DNA of 64,000 nt from Frigoribacterium sp. SL97 (GCF_026625765.1 NZ_CP113062.1:992001-1056000), one strand, 5' to 3'; positions 25,602 to 35,473 are shown, numbered from the stretch's first letter. A program made the numbers and translations. The notes: generated from the sequence alone by a model not told the origin.

Positions 25602-26144
25602 TCAGTCGGTGGGGCGGGCGCCGTCCGACGGCCCGGCCGCCTCGGCGAGCCCGGCCCCGTGCGTCGGGGTGCCGTCCAGGGTGCGGCCGAGTGACACCGT
25701 GCCCTCGTCGTCCGCGTAGTGGCCGTAGGCCGCGATCGGCCGGTAGCCGGCCGACTCGTAGAGGCGGATCGCGGTGTCGTGGGCGACGTTGGTCTCGATC
25801 ACCATCTCGGTGACGCCGGCGTGTGCGGCCGACCGTTCGAGCCAGTGCAGCACGAGCCGGGACAGGCCGTGCCCGCGCCGGTCGGGCCGCACGTACATCC
25901 GCTTCAGCTCGGCCCGTCCGTCGGGCAGCAGGCGCCAGGCTCCGAGCGCCACGGGCTCGCCGGCCTCGTAGGCCACGGCGAACGTGCCCCTCGGCAGCTC
26001 GAACTCGGAGCGGTCGATCGGGCTGTCGTCGCGCCCGCCGTAGATCTCGACGTACAGCTCTTGCAGTCCTTCGACGAGCTGCTGCACGTCGGGGTGGTCG
26101 TAGGGACGGGGTTCGATGCTCGTCGCGGGCGCCGGAGTGGTCAC
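25602..26144 (-). CDS. GNAT-family N-acetyltransferase
   Basis: Acetyl-CoA-dependent acetyltransferase of 180 residues. Motif A is MYVRPDRRGHGLSRLVLHWLE (the R-x-x-G-x-G/L acetyl-CoA loop), with an adjacent IETNVAHDTAIRLYESAGYRPI strand-helix pair near the C-terminus. A Pro/Gly/Ala-rich tail follows. The acceptor substrate is unknown. The GTG at 26144 is the only in-frame start that gives a complete N-terminus; an ATG just upstream is out of frame. Confidence 0.9.
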   Translation of the reverse strand: MTTPAPATSIEPRPYDHPDVQQLVEGLQELYVEIYGGRDDSPIDRSEFELPRGTFAVAYEAGEPVALGAWRLLPDGRAELKRMYVRPDRRGHGLSRLVLHWLERSAAHAGVTEMVIETNVAHDTAIRLYESAGYRPIAAYGHYADDEGTVSLGRTLDGTPTHGAGLAEAAGPSDGARPTD

Positions 26145-26200
26145 CGGACCATCTTCGCCGATCAGGCGAGGTGTGGCTCGGCCCGGTGCGGCCCGGTGCG

Positions 26201-26863
26201 TCAGTCCGCGCCGCGCCCGGTCACCCGGTCGAGACCAGACGAGGAGGCGCGGCGAGCGTCCCCGAGGTCGCACCCGAGGGCCACGAGCACGCGGGCGACC
26301 AGCTCGACCGTCCACGCGGGGGTGACGAGTTCGGGGGTCGACCACCAGGTGTGCAGCCCGCCGAGGAGGCTGCCGCCGACCAGGGACAGCGCCAGGTCGA
26401 CGTCCAGCTCGGCGAAGGAGCCCGCCGCCTGCCCGGCCTGCACGAGAGCCCGCGCCTGCGGCACCAGCGCGGCCTCGGCGTCGAGCAGGCGCAGGCCGTT
26501 GCGCGCGACGACCACGGCCACGGCCGGGTCGCTCTCGGCCAGCCCGAGGACCACGTGCATCGCGATCGCCGCGGTCGTCACGGGGGAGTCGTCCGCGCGC
26601 CCGAGCGTCGCCATGCGCTCGGTCTGCGCGTCGAGCACGCTCTGCACGGCCTCGTCGAACAACGCGTCCTTGCCGGCGAAGTGGTTGTAGAACGTGCCGA
26701 GGCCGACATCGGCCAGCTGCGTGATCTCGGCGACGGGGACGGCGGCGTAGTCGGCCCGCCGCAAGAGGACGACGCCGGCCTCGACCAGCTTGCGACGCGT
26801 GTCGCGCGTGCGGCGGGACGTCCTCGAGGGGGCGACCCGCGCCTCCTCGTCGTCCGGTTTCAC
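26201..26863 (-). CDS. TetR-family repressor
   Basis: Repressor of 220 residues. The N-terminal helix-turn-helix is TRRKLVEAGVVLLRRADYAAVPVAEITQLADVGLGTFYNHFAGKDALF. The ligand domain is all-helical. The GTG start at 26863 has a GAGAGG site. A 32-base operator lies between it and the divergent acetyltransferase, so both are probably controlled together. Two AGGAGGCGCGG motif copies fall in this gene, one at each end, in opposite orientations. Confidence 0.92.
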   Translation of the reverse strand: MKPDDEEARVAPSRTSRRTRDTRRKLVEAGVVLLRRADYAAVPVAEITQLADVGLGTFYNHFAGKDALFDEAVQSVLDAQTERMATLGRADDSPVTTAAIAMHVVLGLAESDPAVAVVVARNGLRLLDAEAALVPQARALVQAGQAAGSFAELDVDLALSLVGGSLLGGLHTWWSTPELVTPAWTVELVARVLVALGCDLGDARRASSSGLDRVTGRGAD

Positions 26864-26904
26864 AGCGGCCTCTCACGTGTCGGGCGGGATGTCTGGCTAC
26901 ATTC

Positions 26905-26936
26905 TGTCATGACTGACGAATCCGTCAGTCATGACA
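26905..26936. promoter_or_regulatory. TetR operator, perfect 14-bp inverted repeat
   Basis: TGTCATGACTGACG (26905-26918) and CGTCAGTCATGACA (26923-26936) are exact complements with a 4-base spacer. It sits in the divergent TetR/acetyltransferase gap, the normal place for an autoregulatory TetR site. Confidence 0.9.
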
Positions 26937-26955
26937 AATCATTCGAGGAGACAGC

Positions 26956-27645
26956 GTGCCCGACGTGACCATCACCGCCGCCCGCCCGGACCAGCTGGAC
27001 GCGGCCGCCGCCGTGCTCGCCGAGGGGTTCCGCGACGATCCCGTGATGCTCGGGTTCGTCCCGCGCGGGCGGCGGCGGCATGCCCGTCTGGTCGACCTCT
27101 TCGCGGCGATGATGCGCTCGATCCCGGCGGGCCGTCGCGCGGTCGACGTCGCCGTCACGGACGACGACGGGGACGTCGTGGGGGCGGCCGTCTGGGAGGC
27201 GCCGCGCACCCGACCGTCGTCGTCGCTGCGCCTGCCGGTGTCGTTCGCGGAGCTCGGGCAGCTGCCGCGGTACCTGCGGGCGCTCGGGCTCGGCGGGCTC
27301 GTGTCGGCTGCCCGCCACCAGGCGACCCTGGCGGCGCCCCGCCCACGGCTGCCGCACTGGTACCTCGGCGAGATCGCGGTCGGCGACGCGGCCCGGGGGC
27401 TCGGCGTGGGCACCTCGTTGATCGAGCACCGCCTCACGGCGATCGACGAGACGGGCGCCGCCGCCTACCTCGAGTCGTCGACCGAGCGGAACCGGGCGCT
27501 CTACCGGCGCCTGGGCTTCGTCGAGCTGGGCCCGATCGGCGGGCTGCCGGGGGCGACGCCCGCGGCGATGTGGCGCCCGGCGACGACATGGCCAGGCTCG
27601 ACCTCCCAGCGATCGGGCACGGTGGCGGCCCCGACGCCGTCCTGA
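26956..27645 (+). CDS. GNAT-family N-acetyltransferase, TetR-controlled
   Basis: Acetyltransferase of 229 residues. The N-terminal half shows ITAARPDQLDAAAAVLAEGFRDDP, then HWYLGEIAVGDAARGLGVGTSLIEHRL (acetyl-CoA loop R-G-L-G-V-G) and AYLESSTERNRALYRRLGF. The layout resembles drug- or antibiotic-modifying members, but the substrate is unknown. The GTG start at 26956 has a GAGGAG site. Control by the adjacent TetR operator suggests induction by a toxic small molecule. Confidence 0.9.
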   Translation: MPDVTITAARPDQLDAAAAVLAEGFRDDPVMLGFVPRGRRRHARLVDLFAAMMRSIPAGRRAVDVAVTDDDGDVVGAAVWEAPRTRPSSSLRLPVSFAELGQLPRYLRALGLGGLVSAARHQATLAAPRPRLPHWYLGEIAVGDAARGLGVGTSLIEHRLTAIDETGAAAYLESSTERNRALYRRLGFVELGPIGGLPGATPAAMWRPATTWPGSTSQRSGTVAAPTPS

Positions 27646-27830
27646 TCGCGGTGGTTCGCGTCGCGCTCACCGCGGGCCTCGCATCCGGCCCGGAAGGTGC
27701 GGGTCGCGCCTGCCGGAACCTCGTGTGCGACCCCGGATGCTGGACGAGGCCGTGCCATGCATCACGGCTGTCGCCACCTGCGCCCGAGTCGTCGGTCGAG
27801 AATTCAGGAGATACAGCTCGCTTCTTACGC

Positions 27831-27853
27831 GTGAGCGGCATGTCGTGACTTCT
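27831..27853. repeat. Copy of the GAGCGGCACGTCGTGAC intergenic element
   Basis: GTGAGCGGCATGTCGTGACT and the next three bases (TCT) match sites at 34833-34858 and, inverted, at 56678-56701. It lies in the 217-base convergent gap, which otherwise shows no feature. Confidence 0.55.
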
Positions 27854-27862
27854 GGGCGGGCC

Positions 27863-28600
27863 TCATGACACGTCGCGACGCAGTTGCCGCCACCAGCCGA
27901 GCCCGAGGGGCAGCGCCACCCAGAGCAGCAGGGAGGTGAGGGCCTGCCCGGCGCCCGGGATGTCGCCGGGGCCGTCCGCCCAGCTCAGGTGCGGCTGGGC
28001 GAGCCAGGCCGCGAATGCGAGCGTGGAGATCCACGGGGCCGCGGTCGGGACGAGGAGCGCCGCAGTGATGTCGTAGGTGAGCGGCAGCAGCATGGTGACG
28101 ACGATGGCCAGGGGTGTGTTCAGCAGCAGCGATCCGACGGCCGTGCCGGTCAGGGCCGCTGCGACCGCGAGGGCGACGACTCCGCAGGCAGCCGCCGTCA
28201 CTGCCCACCAGTCGGTGGTCGCCAGCAGGTCGGCATGCAGAACCACGAACGCGAGTGCTGCAGCGGCGGCGGTGACGAGGGCGACGCCCAGGACGAGCCC
28301 GACGATGGCGACGAGACGTGCTGTGAGGACGAGGAGGCGCTGCGGCGTCTGCGAGAACGTCGCGAGGGCGGACCGCCCGTTCCAGTCGCCCGTGACCGCG
28401 AGCACGGCCACGACGGGAAGCAGCACTGTGAGCGGGATGCCGACGCCGCTCACGAAGGTTTCCAGCGACGCGTCGGAGGCCTGGGACAAAGCGACCGCGC
28501 CGACGCCGAGAAGGGCGATGGCGGCGAAGAGCCCTCGGGCAGCCCGGGTGTCGGTCGCCTTCATGACCTCGATGTGCACGAGGACGGGCCACGGGGTCAT
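27863..28600 (-). CDS. ABC transporter permease of the bacteriocin-like island
   Basis: Membrane protein of 245 residues with six helices and no periplasmic domain of note, resembling the ABC-2 permeases of peptide export or self-immunity systems. Its ATG overlaps the stop of the ATPase gene (ATGA). It is the last of three tightly coupled genes behind the secreted-peptide gene. The ABC-2 assignment rests on size, topology and gene context rather than a clear motif. GC content here is visibly lower than in the flanks. Confidence 0.78.
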   Translation of the reverse strand: MTPWPVLVHIEVMKATDTRAARGLFAAIALLGVGAVALSQASDASLETFVSGVGIPLTVLLPVVAVLAVTGDWNGRSALATFSQTPQRLLVLTARLVAIVGLVLGVALVTAAAAALAFVVLHADLLATTDWWAVTAAACGVVALAVAAALTGTAVGSLLLNTPLAIVVTMLLPLTYDITAALLVPTAAPWISTLAFAAWLAQPHLSWADGPGDIPGAGQALTSLLLWVALPLGLGWWRQLRRDVS

Positions 28601-29595
28601 GGGGTCCCTTTCGGAGTGGACGTGGACGTGTGAACGGGCTCGAGCGGTGACGTCCCCCTCGGTGGCCCCTGTGCCATGGACGGGCGGGCTGCATGTTCGC
28701 CCGAGGTCTGGTCGAGAAAGAACGACTCGAGTGACGGACGCGACTCGGACAGATGGGTCAGCGGAATGCCCAGGGTCACCGAGAGGCGTCCGACATGATC
28801 GGCGGTGGTCGTCGCGGTGAGGCGCGTCGTGCCGTCCCGCCCGCGGCCGACCGTCACCTCGTCGTCGACGAGGGCTCGAGCAAGCCGGTCATCATCCGTG
28901 CTGGCGAAGGCGACGTTCGTCAGGCTGGCGGCTCGCGCCGGGCCGGCGTGGACGACGCGGCCTCGGTCGAGGATGACGACATCGTCAGCGATCGTCTCGA
29001 TGTCGCCGAGGTGGTGGCTCGACAGCAGGACGCCGCCACCGCACCGGGCGAAAGCGACGACGAAGTCGTTCAACCAGCGGAGTCCCTCGGGGTCGAGGCC
29101 GTTGCCCGGCTCATCGAGGATCAGCGTCGTCGGCTCGCCCAGCAAGGCGACGGCGAGGCCGAGGCGCTGACGCATGCCGAGACTCAGCGAGCCGACCCGA
29201 CGGGCGCCCACGCTCGACAAGCCGACGAGACCGAGACACGCGTCGACACGATGCGACGAGACGCCGATCGCCAGTGCCGAGAGGCGAGCTGTCTCATGGA
29301 CGGTGCGCCCACCGTGGCCCGCGCTCGCGTCGAGCAGGACACCGACGATGCGACCCGGTCGATCGATCTCGGCGAAGGGGAGGCCGTCGAAGAGCGTGGT
29401 GCCGCTCGTCGGGCGGACCAGCCCGAGCATTGCCCGAAGCGTCGTCGATTTGCCTGCCCCGTTCGGCCCGAGCAGAGCCGTCACCCGGCCCGCTCCGGCT
29501 TCGAAGCTCACTTCGTCGATGACGACCCGTCGCCCGTAGGTTTTGCTCAGGTTGCGGACCGAGACGGCCGCGCTTTCGCGGACGAAGGCGTTCAC
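28597..29595 (-). CDS. ABC transporter ATP-binding protein (BcrA/LanF-like)
   Basis: Cytoplasmic ATPase of 332 residues. Walker A is GPNGAGKST, the signature SLSLGMRQRLGLAVALLGEP, Walker B LILDEPGNGLDPEG, and the switch His in LLSSHHLGD. The C-terminal extension of about 100 residues, ending Ser/Thr/Pro-rich, is typical of ABC-2 type drug or peptide exporters. The GTG start at 29595 overlaps the preceding stop (GTGA), and its own stop overlaps the permease start. This suggests export or immunity for the peptide encoded upstream. Confidence 0.9.
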   Translation of the reverse strand: MNAFVRESAAVSVRNLSKTYGRRVVIDEVSFEAGAGRVTALLGPNGAGKSTTLRAMLGLVRPTSGTTLFDGLPFAEIDRPGRIVGVLLDASAGHGGRTVHETARLSALAIGVSSHRVDACLGLVGLSSVGARRVGSLSLGMRQRLGLAVALLGEPTTLILDEPGNGLDPEGLRWLNDFVVAFARCGGGVLLSSHHLGDIETIADDVVILDRGRVVHAGPARAASLTNVAFASTDDDRLARALVDDEVTVGRGRDGTTRLTATTTADHVGRLSVTLGIPLTHLSESRPSLESFFLDQTSGEHAARPSMAQGPPRGTSPLEPVHTSTSTPKGTP

Positions 29596-29828
29596 GCGCG
29601 AGCGGCGAGGAGGACAGACGTGATGGCGCACACGCACATGATGAGGAATGCCGCGATCGGTTGCGGTGCTCTGGGTGATCGACGGGCCGCCAGGCTGAGG
29701 AACCAGACGCCAGCGGCCAGCGGGATGAATGGCATGGGCCAGTGCTCCGTCATCGCGAAGCAGGTCAGCACCGAGAGCGAGACGGCCAGAGCGGACAAAA
29801 CAGTGACCCGGGCGCGGGTGGCTTTCAT
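29592..29828 (-). CDS. Small multi-helix membrane protein of the bacteriocin-like island
   Basis: Protein of 78 residues with three hydrophobic stretches (about 8-27, 33-48 and 56-76), basic at the start (MKATRARV). No family recognised. Its position between a secreted-peptide gene and an ABC ATPase is where immunity or transport accessory proteins are often found. A TTG at 29849 with an AGAAG site would add seven residues and is an alternative start. The stop overlaps the ATPase GTG. Confidence 0.6.
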   Translation of the reverse strand: MKATRARVTVLSALAVSLSVLTCFAMTEHWPMPFIPLAAGVWFLSLAARRSPRAPQPIAAFLIMCVCAITSVLLAARA

Positions 29829-29880
29829 TGACTCGTACTGAGCAGGCAACAGGACTTCTTCTTTCGTGATGTGCGGAGAC

Positions 29881-29908
29881 GGGGGCGGGGCCCGAGGGCC
29901 CCGTCCCC
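29881..29908 (-). terminator. GC-rich hairpin behind the secreted-peptide gene
   Basis: CGGGGCCC (29886-29893) pairs with GGGCCCCG (29896-29903), and flanking G and C runs extend the stem. It lies 8 bases beyond the precursor stop and before the membrane/ABC genes. It could act as a partial terminator that gives more precursor than transporter mRNA, as in many bacteriocin operons. Confidence 0.65.
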
Positions 29909-29916
29909 GGAGATGA

Positions 29917-30339
29917 TCAGTGGAAGTAGTTCCAGAGTTCCCAAGCCGTCAGCAGATTCGCGATGGCCCCCAGCGCTCGCGTCACGGCAGGCCACACGGT
30001 CGACACGAACGTGGAGTAGGCCTTCTTCGCACCGTTCACGACGGCTGTGAAGAGCGACGGAATCTTCTTGAGAGCGTTGAGGAGGTTCGTGAACCTGTTG
30101 CGGCTCTCCCGTTCCCCGGACGGAGTCGAGACGGGGGATTGCTCGGAGACCCCTGCAGGCGACGACGCCGTCATCGAGATCGTCGCGATGGAGGCTCGTG
30201 TCGCCGCCTCGGTCGCAGTCGCAGTCGCAGCTGACGGTGTGGCAGCCGTGGCGCTCGTGCTGACTCCCAGAATGCCGGGGGAGACTAGGACGGCGACAGC
30301 GACTGCTTTGTGCCAGACGGTCCAGCGGTTCTTGTCCAT
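29917..30339 (-). CDS. Secreted bacteriocin-like peptide precursor
   Basis: Protein of 140 residues unlike any family I can name. Residues 1-33 form a Sec-type signal (basic MDKNRWTVWHK, core AVAVAVLVSPGILGV, cleavage near SATA-A). Residues 34-80 are a Ser/Thr/Ala-rich linker. Residues 81-140 form an amphipathic, cationic, Trp-containing module: LLNALKKIPSLFTAVVNGAK, then KAYSTFVSTVWPAVTRALGA, then IANLLTAWELWNYFH. Lys91-92 and 105-106 and Trp116, 133, 136 recall leaderless or circular bacteriocins of the aureocin/saposin-like type, by character only. The ABC operon follows. The ATG at 30339 has a weak ribosome-binding site. Confidence 0.65.
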   Translation of the reverse strand: MDKNRWTVWHKAVAVAVLVSPGILGVSTSATAATPSAATATATEAATRASIATISMTASSPAGVSEQSPVSTPSGERESRNRFTNLLNALKKIPSLFTAVVNGAKKAYSTFVSTVWPAVTRALGAIANLLTAWELWNYFH

Positions 30340-30420
30340 GTGTTCATCCGTTCTGCTTCTCGAGGCCCCGCCTCTCGGGACCTCGGGATGGGGCCGGTTC
30401 GGGTGCAACCGTCCGGCTCC

Positions 30421-30451
30421 GACGCGGGTGGGCCTCGTGCCCACCCGCGTC
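30421..30451 (-). promoter_or_regulatory. Perfect 13-bp hairpin at the start of the peptide-gene leader
   Basis: GACGCGGGTGGGC (30421-30433) pairs exactly with GCCCACCCGCGTC (30439-30451). It begins where transcription from the -10 at 30456-30461 should start, so it may be an mRNA-stabilising 5' hairpin or an operator. Confidence 0.6.
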
Positions 30452-30455
30452 ACCA

Positions 30456-30484
30456 ATATGTCGTCTTTGTCATTGCGGATGCAA
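30456..30484 (-). promoter_or_regulatory. Promoter candidate of the secreted-peptide gene
   Basis: On the minus strand TTGCAT (30479-30484), a 17-base spacer and ACATAT (30456-30461). It lies in a locally AT-rich stretch about 120 bases before the start codon. Confidence 0.5.
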
Positions 30485-30703
30485 GGGGAAGATGTTCCTG
30501 TGGAAACTCCGTGCCTGATCGCCGTCAGGCTCGTGTGCGGGTGCGTGCTCGCTGAACCCGCCCGGCGACACGGACGACCTGAGCCGCGTGGGCGGGCCGT
30601 CCAGACCGGGCATGTATCTTCATGTCGAGAGACTTCTGCGCGGTAGCGTAGAGGCAGCACCACCGAGCACACGCATGCCCGACAACGAGGGAGCACCTGC
30701 CGC

Positions 30704-32914
<2,211 letters not shown>

Positions 32915-32949
32915 GTCGTCGGTCGCCGGGCGCAGGTCGCTCGAGAACA

Positions 32950-32981
32950 GGAGGCGCGGTGCCGGTCGGCACCGCGCCTCC
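32950..32981 (+). terminator. Terminator of icd built from GGAGGCGCGG arms
   Basis: GGAGGCGCGGTGCC (32950-32963) pairs exactly with GGCACCGCGCCTCC (32968-32981) around a 4-base loop. Confidence 0.88.
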
Positions 32982-33024
32982 CGTCGTCCGTCGGGTCGGG
33001 CCGTCCTCTGGTCGGTCGTCGACT

Positions 33025-33070
33025 GGTCGCGAATCGTCCTTCGGGGGCGCGTGAAGGACGATTCGCGACC
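33025..33070. terminator. Perfect 18-bp inverted repeat in a convergent gap
   Basis: GGTCGCGAATCGTCCTTC (33025-33042) and its exact complement (33053-33070) flank a 10-base loop; the arms extend outward with one mismatch. It lies between icd and lysG stops, so it may be a second terminator or a dispersed palindromic element. Confidence 0.65.
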
Positions 33071-33086
33071 ACTCGACCACTCGACC

Positions 33087-33135
33087 GGCGGGGCAGGGCG
33101 TCAGGCGGGGCAGGGCGTCAGGCGGGCAGGCGTCA
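33087..33135. repeat. Tandem repeat of a 17-base unit at the lysG 3' end
   Basis: GGCGGGGCAGGGCGTCA occurs twice in tandem (33087-33103, 33104-33120) and is followed by a shortened third copy (33121-33135) that reaches the stop codon of the LysR-type gene. Confidence 0.75.
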
Positions 33136-34080
33136 GGGGTGCAGGGCGTGGCGGGCGGTGGCACGGACGGCGTCGGTGACGGCCTCGAGGAGGGGCGAGG
33201 CGAGGGTCCAGCGCTGCCAGAAGAGCGGCACGTCGACCGGGTCGCCGGCGGCCAGTTCGACCAGACGGCCGGCGTCGAGTTCGGGGCCGGCCTGCGCCTC
33301 GGGCAGCATGCCCCAGCCGAGGCCGAGCACGACGGCCCGGGCGAAGTCGGCCGAGGCGGGCACGTGGTGCCGGGGCGCGAGCGGCTCGTGACCGGTGAGC
33401 CGGCGCGCGAAGTCGTGCTGCAGGTCGTCGGCGCGGTCGAAGACCACCATCGGGGCACGATCGAGCCGACCGTGGAGGCCCCCGCGCTCGGCGGTTCCCC
33501 CCGCGCTCGGTCGGGCGGCCAGCCACCGCTCGACGAACCCCGGACTGGCGACCGCGCGGTAGCGCATGACGCCGAGCGGCTCCGAGCTGCAGCCCTGCAC
33601 GGGCTCCCGGGTCGCGGTGACGGCGGCGAGCACGTCCCCTGATCGCAACAGCTCGGCCGTGTGCTGTTGGTCGGCCCGGCGCAGGTCGAACACCACGGGC
33701 ACCGTGGGCGGGACGGCGGCCAGCGCGTCGAGGAACCAGGTCGCCGTCGAGTCGGCGTTGACGGCGATGGGGAGGGTGGTGGGGACGGGGTCGTCACCGT
33801 CGTCCCCTCCGTCGGGTCGGCCGGCGCCGAGCCGGGCCAGCGCGTCCGACGTGAGCAGGTCGACCTGGCGGGCGTGACGCAGCAACACGTCACCGGCCTC
33901 GGTCGTGGTGACCGGTGTCGTGCGTCGCAGCAGCACCTGCCCGGCCGCTCGTTCGAGCTGCTTGATGCGCTGTGACACCGCGGACTGCGTGACGTGCAGG
34001 CGTCTCGCCGCCGCCTCGAACGTGCCCTCGTCGACGACGGTGCGGAGGGTGTCGAGCTGGTCGAGCGCGAAACGGGCCAT
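33133..34080 (-). CDS. lysG: ArgP/LysG-type LysR regulator
   Basis: LysR-family activator of 315 residues with the N-terminal helix-turn-helix LDQLDTLRTVVDEGTFEAAARRLHVTQSAVSQRIKQLE and an effector domain. Similarity and the divergent LysE exporter indicate an ArgP/LysG activator that senses basic amino acids (lysine or arginine) and turns on export. The ATG at 34080 has a TAAGCT -10 box (34087-34092) 6 bases upstream, so it is probably leaderless. The effector is inferred from the pair, not read directly. Confidence 0.9.
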   Translation of the reverse strand: MARFALDQLDTLRTVVDEGTFEAAARRLHVTQSAVSQRIKQLERAAGQVLLRRTTPVTTTEAGDVLLRHARQVDLLTSDALARLGAGRPDGGDDGDDPVPTTLPIAVNADSTATWFLDALAAVPPTVPVVFDLRRADQQHTAELLRSGDVLAAVTATREPVQGCSSEPLGVMRYRAVASPGFVERWLAARPSAGGTAERGGLHGRLDRAPMVVFDRADDLQHDFARRLTGHEPLAPRHHVPASADFARAVVLGLGWGMLPEAQAGPELDAGRLVELAAGDPVDVPLFWQRWTLASPLLEAVTDAVRATARHALHP

Positions 34081-34086
34081 GAGTCG

Positions 34087-34143
34087 AGCTTATGCAGCAT
34101 CACGAACATGAGTTGGCGTGATGGCCTGGTGCGCCCCTAGCGT
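34087..34143. promoter_or_regulatory. Divergent leaderless promoters of lysG and lysE
   Basis: The -10 boxes TAAGCT (minus strand, 34087-34092) and TAGCGT (plus strand, 34138-34143) each lie 6 bases before their start codon. Between them ATCACGAACATGAGTTGGCGTGAT is a near palindrome and a plausible LysG site. Confidence 0.6.
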
Positions 34144-34149
34144 GTCGCC

Positions 34150-34782
34150 ATGACCTTCGCGACCGTGCTGCCCGCCGCCCTCTTCGGTTTCGGTACGAGC
34201 CTCGCCCTGATCGTCGCCATCGGTGCCCAGAACGCCTACGTGCTGCGCGTCGGGCTCCAGGCCGTGACCCGCGTCGTCGTGCCGGTCGTCGTGGTCTGCG
34301 CGGTGAGCGACGCCGTGCTGATCAGCGCCGGGGTGGCCGGGGTCGGCGCGCTCGTCGAGGCCGCGCCTCAGGCGGTCGTCGTCGTGCGGATCGCCGGAGC
34401 GGGGTTCCTGCTGGTCTACGGCGCCTTCGCCGCGAAGCGCGCGATCCGGCCCGTGGGCGCGCTCACGGTCGAGGCCGGCGCGCCGCCCGCGCGGGTCGTC
34501 CCGGCCGTCCTGGGCGCCCTCGCCTTCACCTGGCTGAACCCGCACACCTACCTCGACACGATCGTGTTCCTCGGCTCGGTGGCGAACCACCAGCCGCCCG
34601 AGCTGCGGTGGTGGTTCGCGGGCGGGGCCGTCACGGGCAGTCTCGTGTGGTTCTCGGCGCTGGGGTTCGGCGCGCGCCTCCTGCGTCCCCTGTTCGCGAA
34701 GCCGGTCGCGTGGCGGGTGCTCGACGCGGTGATCGCCGTCGTGATGGTCGCCCTCGGGCTGCGGCTGCTGTTCGGGCTCTGA
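34150..34782 (+). CDS. lysE: LysE/ArgO-family basic amino acid exporter
   Basis: Inner-membrane exporter of 210 residues with six helices (FGFGTSLALIVAIGAQNAYVLR in helix 1, the NPHTYLDTIV motif in the fourth helix). LysE exports lysine and arginine in Corynebacterium; the divergent LysG-type gene supports this assignment. The ATG at 34150 fits the leaderless -10 box 6 bases upstream. Its proximity (about 2.4 kb) to a Pls-type synthetase cluster is notable, since that family usually polymerises lysine. Confidence 0.92.
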   Translation: MTFATVLPAALFGFGTSLALIVAIGAQNAYVLRVGLQAVTRVVVPVVVVCAVSDAVLISAGVAGVGALVEAAPQAVVVVRIAGAGFLLVYGAFAAKRAIRPVGALTVEAGAPPARVVPAVLGALAFTWLNPHTYLDTIVFLGSVANHQPPELRWWFAGGAVTGSLVWFSALGFGARLLRPLFAKPVAWRVLDAVIAVVMVALGLRLLFGL

Positions 34783-34832
34783 CGGCCGGCCGCCCCTCGA
34801 GGGGTCGGGACGGGCCGCTCGGTTCCGCAGGG

Positions 34833-34858
34833 GAGCGGCACGTCGTGACGCCTCGCCG
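34833..34858. repeat. Copy of the GAGCGGCACGTCGTGAC intergenic element
   Basis: GAGCGGCACGTCGTGACGCC and six more bases (TCGCCG) follow an inverted GCCGCTC at 34814-34820. It matches the elements at 27831 and 56678. It lies between the exporter stop and the YdeI gene. Confidence 0.5.
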
Positions 34859-34874
34859 CCGGTAGGGTCGCCGC

Positions 34875-35447
34875 ATGGTCAGCTTCGCCGACAAGCCCGT
34901 GCTCGACGTGACGGTCGAGCAGTGGCGCGAGTACCTCGAGGGCGACCCCGACGTGGGTGGGGTGCGACTGACGCTCCGCAAGGTGCGGTCGACGAAGCCC
35001 GGCATGACCTGGTCGGAGGCCCTCGACGTCGCCCTCTGCCACGGCTGGATCGACGGCCAGACCAGCCGGCTCGACGACGACTTCACAGTCACGGCGTTCC
35101 AACCGAGGCGCAAGGACAGCCCCTGGTCCCAGGTGAACCGCGAACACGTCGCACGCCTGACCGCCGAGGGTCGGATGACCCCCGCGGGTCAGGCCGAGGT
35201 CGACCGGGCGAAGGCCGACGGCCGCTGGGACGCCGCCTACCGCCAGAAGGACGCCGTGCCTCCTGACGACCTGCAGGGAGCCCTCGACGCCGACCCGGTG
35301 GCGGCGGCGCACTTCGCGACGATGACGAAGACCGAGCGGTTCCGGGTGTACTTCCGGCTGGCCGCGCTGAAGCGGCCCGAGACCCGGGCGGCCCGCATCC
35401 GCGACGTGGTCGCGGCGGCCGCCCGCGGCGAACAGCACTACCGCTGA
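34875..35447 (+). CDS. YdeI/OmpD-associated family protein
   Basis: Soluble protein of 190 residues. Family features are the N-terminal W-x-x-x-L block, KPGMTWSEALDVALCHGWIDGQ and FTVTAFQPRRKDSPWSQVN. YdeI-type proteins have been linked to resistance to cationic antimicrobial peptides in enterobacteria, but the biochemical role is unclear. A TAGGGT -10 box (34863-34868) 6 bases before the ATG suggests a leaderless message. It could protect the cell against the cationic products suggested nearby, which is only a hypothesis. Confidence 0.88.
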   Translation: MVSFADKPVLDVTVEQWREYLEGDPDVGGVRLTLRKVRSTKPGMTWSEALDVALCHGWIDGQTSRLDDDFTVTAFQPRRKDSPWSQVNREHVARLTAEGRMTPAGQAEVDRAKADGRWDAAYRQKDAVPPDDLQGALDADPVAAAHFATMTKTERFRVYFRLAALKRPETRAARIRDVVAAAARGEQHYR

Positions 35448-35473
35448 GCCGCCCGCAGGAGGCGCGGGTCGCG

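Larger units (their letters stand above)
30340..30703. other. 364-base divergent gap upstream of the peptide gene and icd
   Basis: It holds, on the minus strand, a promoter candidate (30456-30484) and a 13-bp hairpin (30421-30451) for the peptide gene. On the plus side it holds the leader of isocitrate dehydrogenase with GGGAGC upstream of the ATG. I see no further gene. Confidence 0.6.

Noticed and set aside
27646..30703. Insertion-sequence or prophage origin of the lower-GC island
   Set aside because: No transposase, integrase or terminal repeats are seen. Transfer is suggested only by composition.
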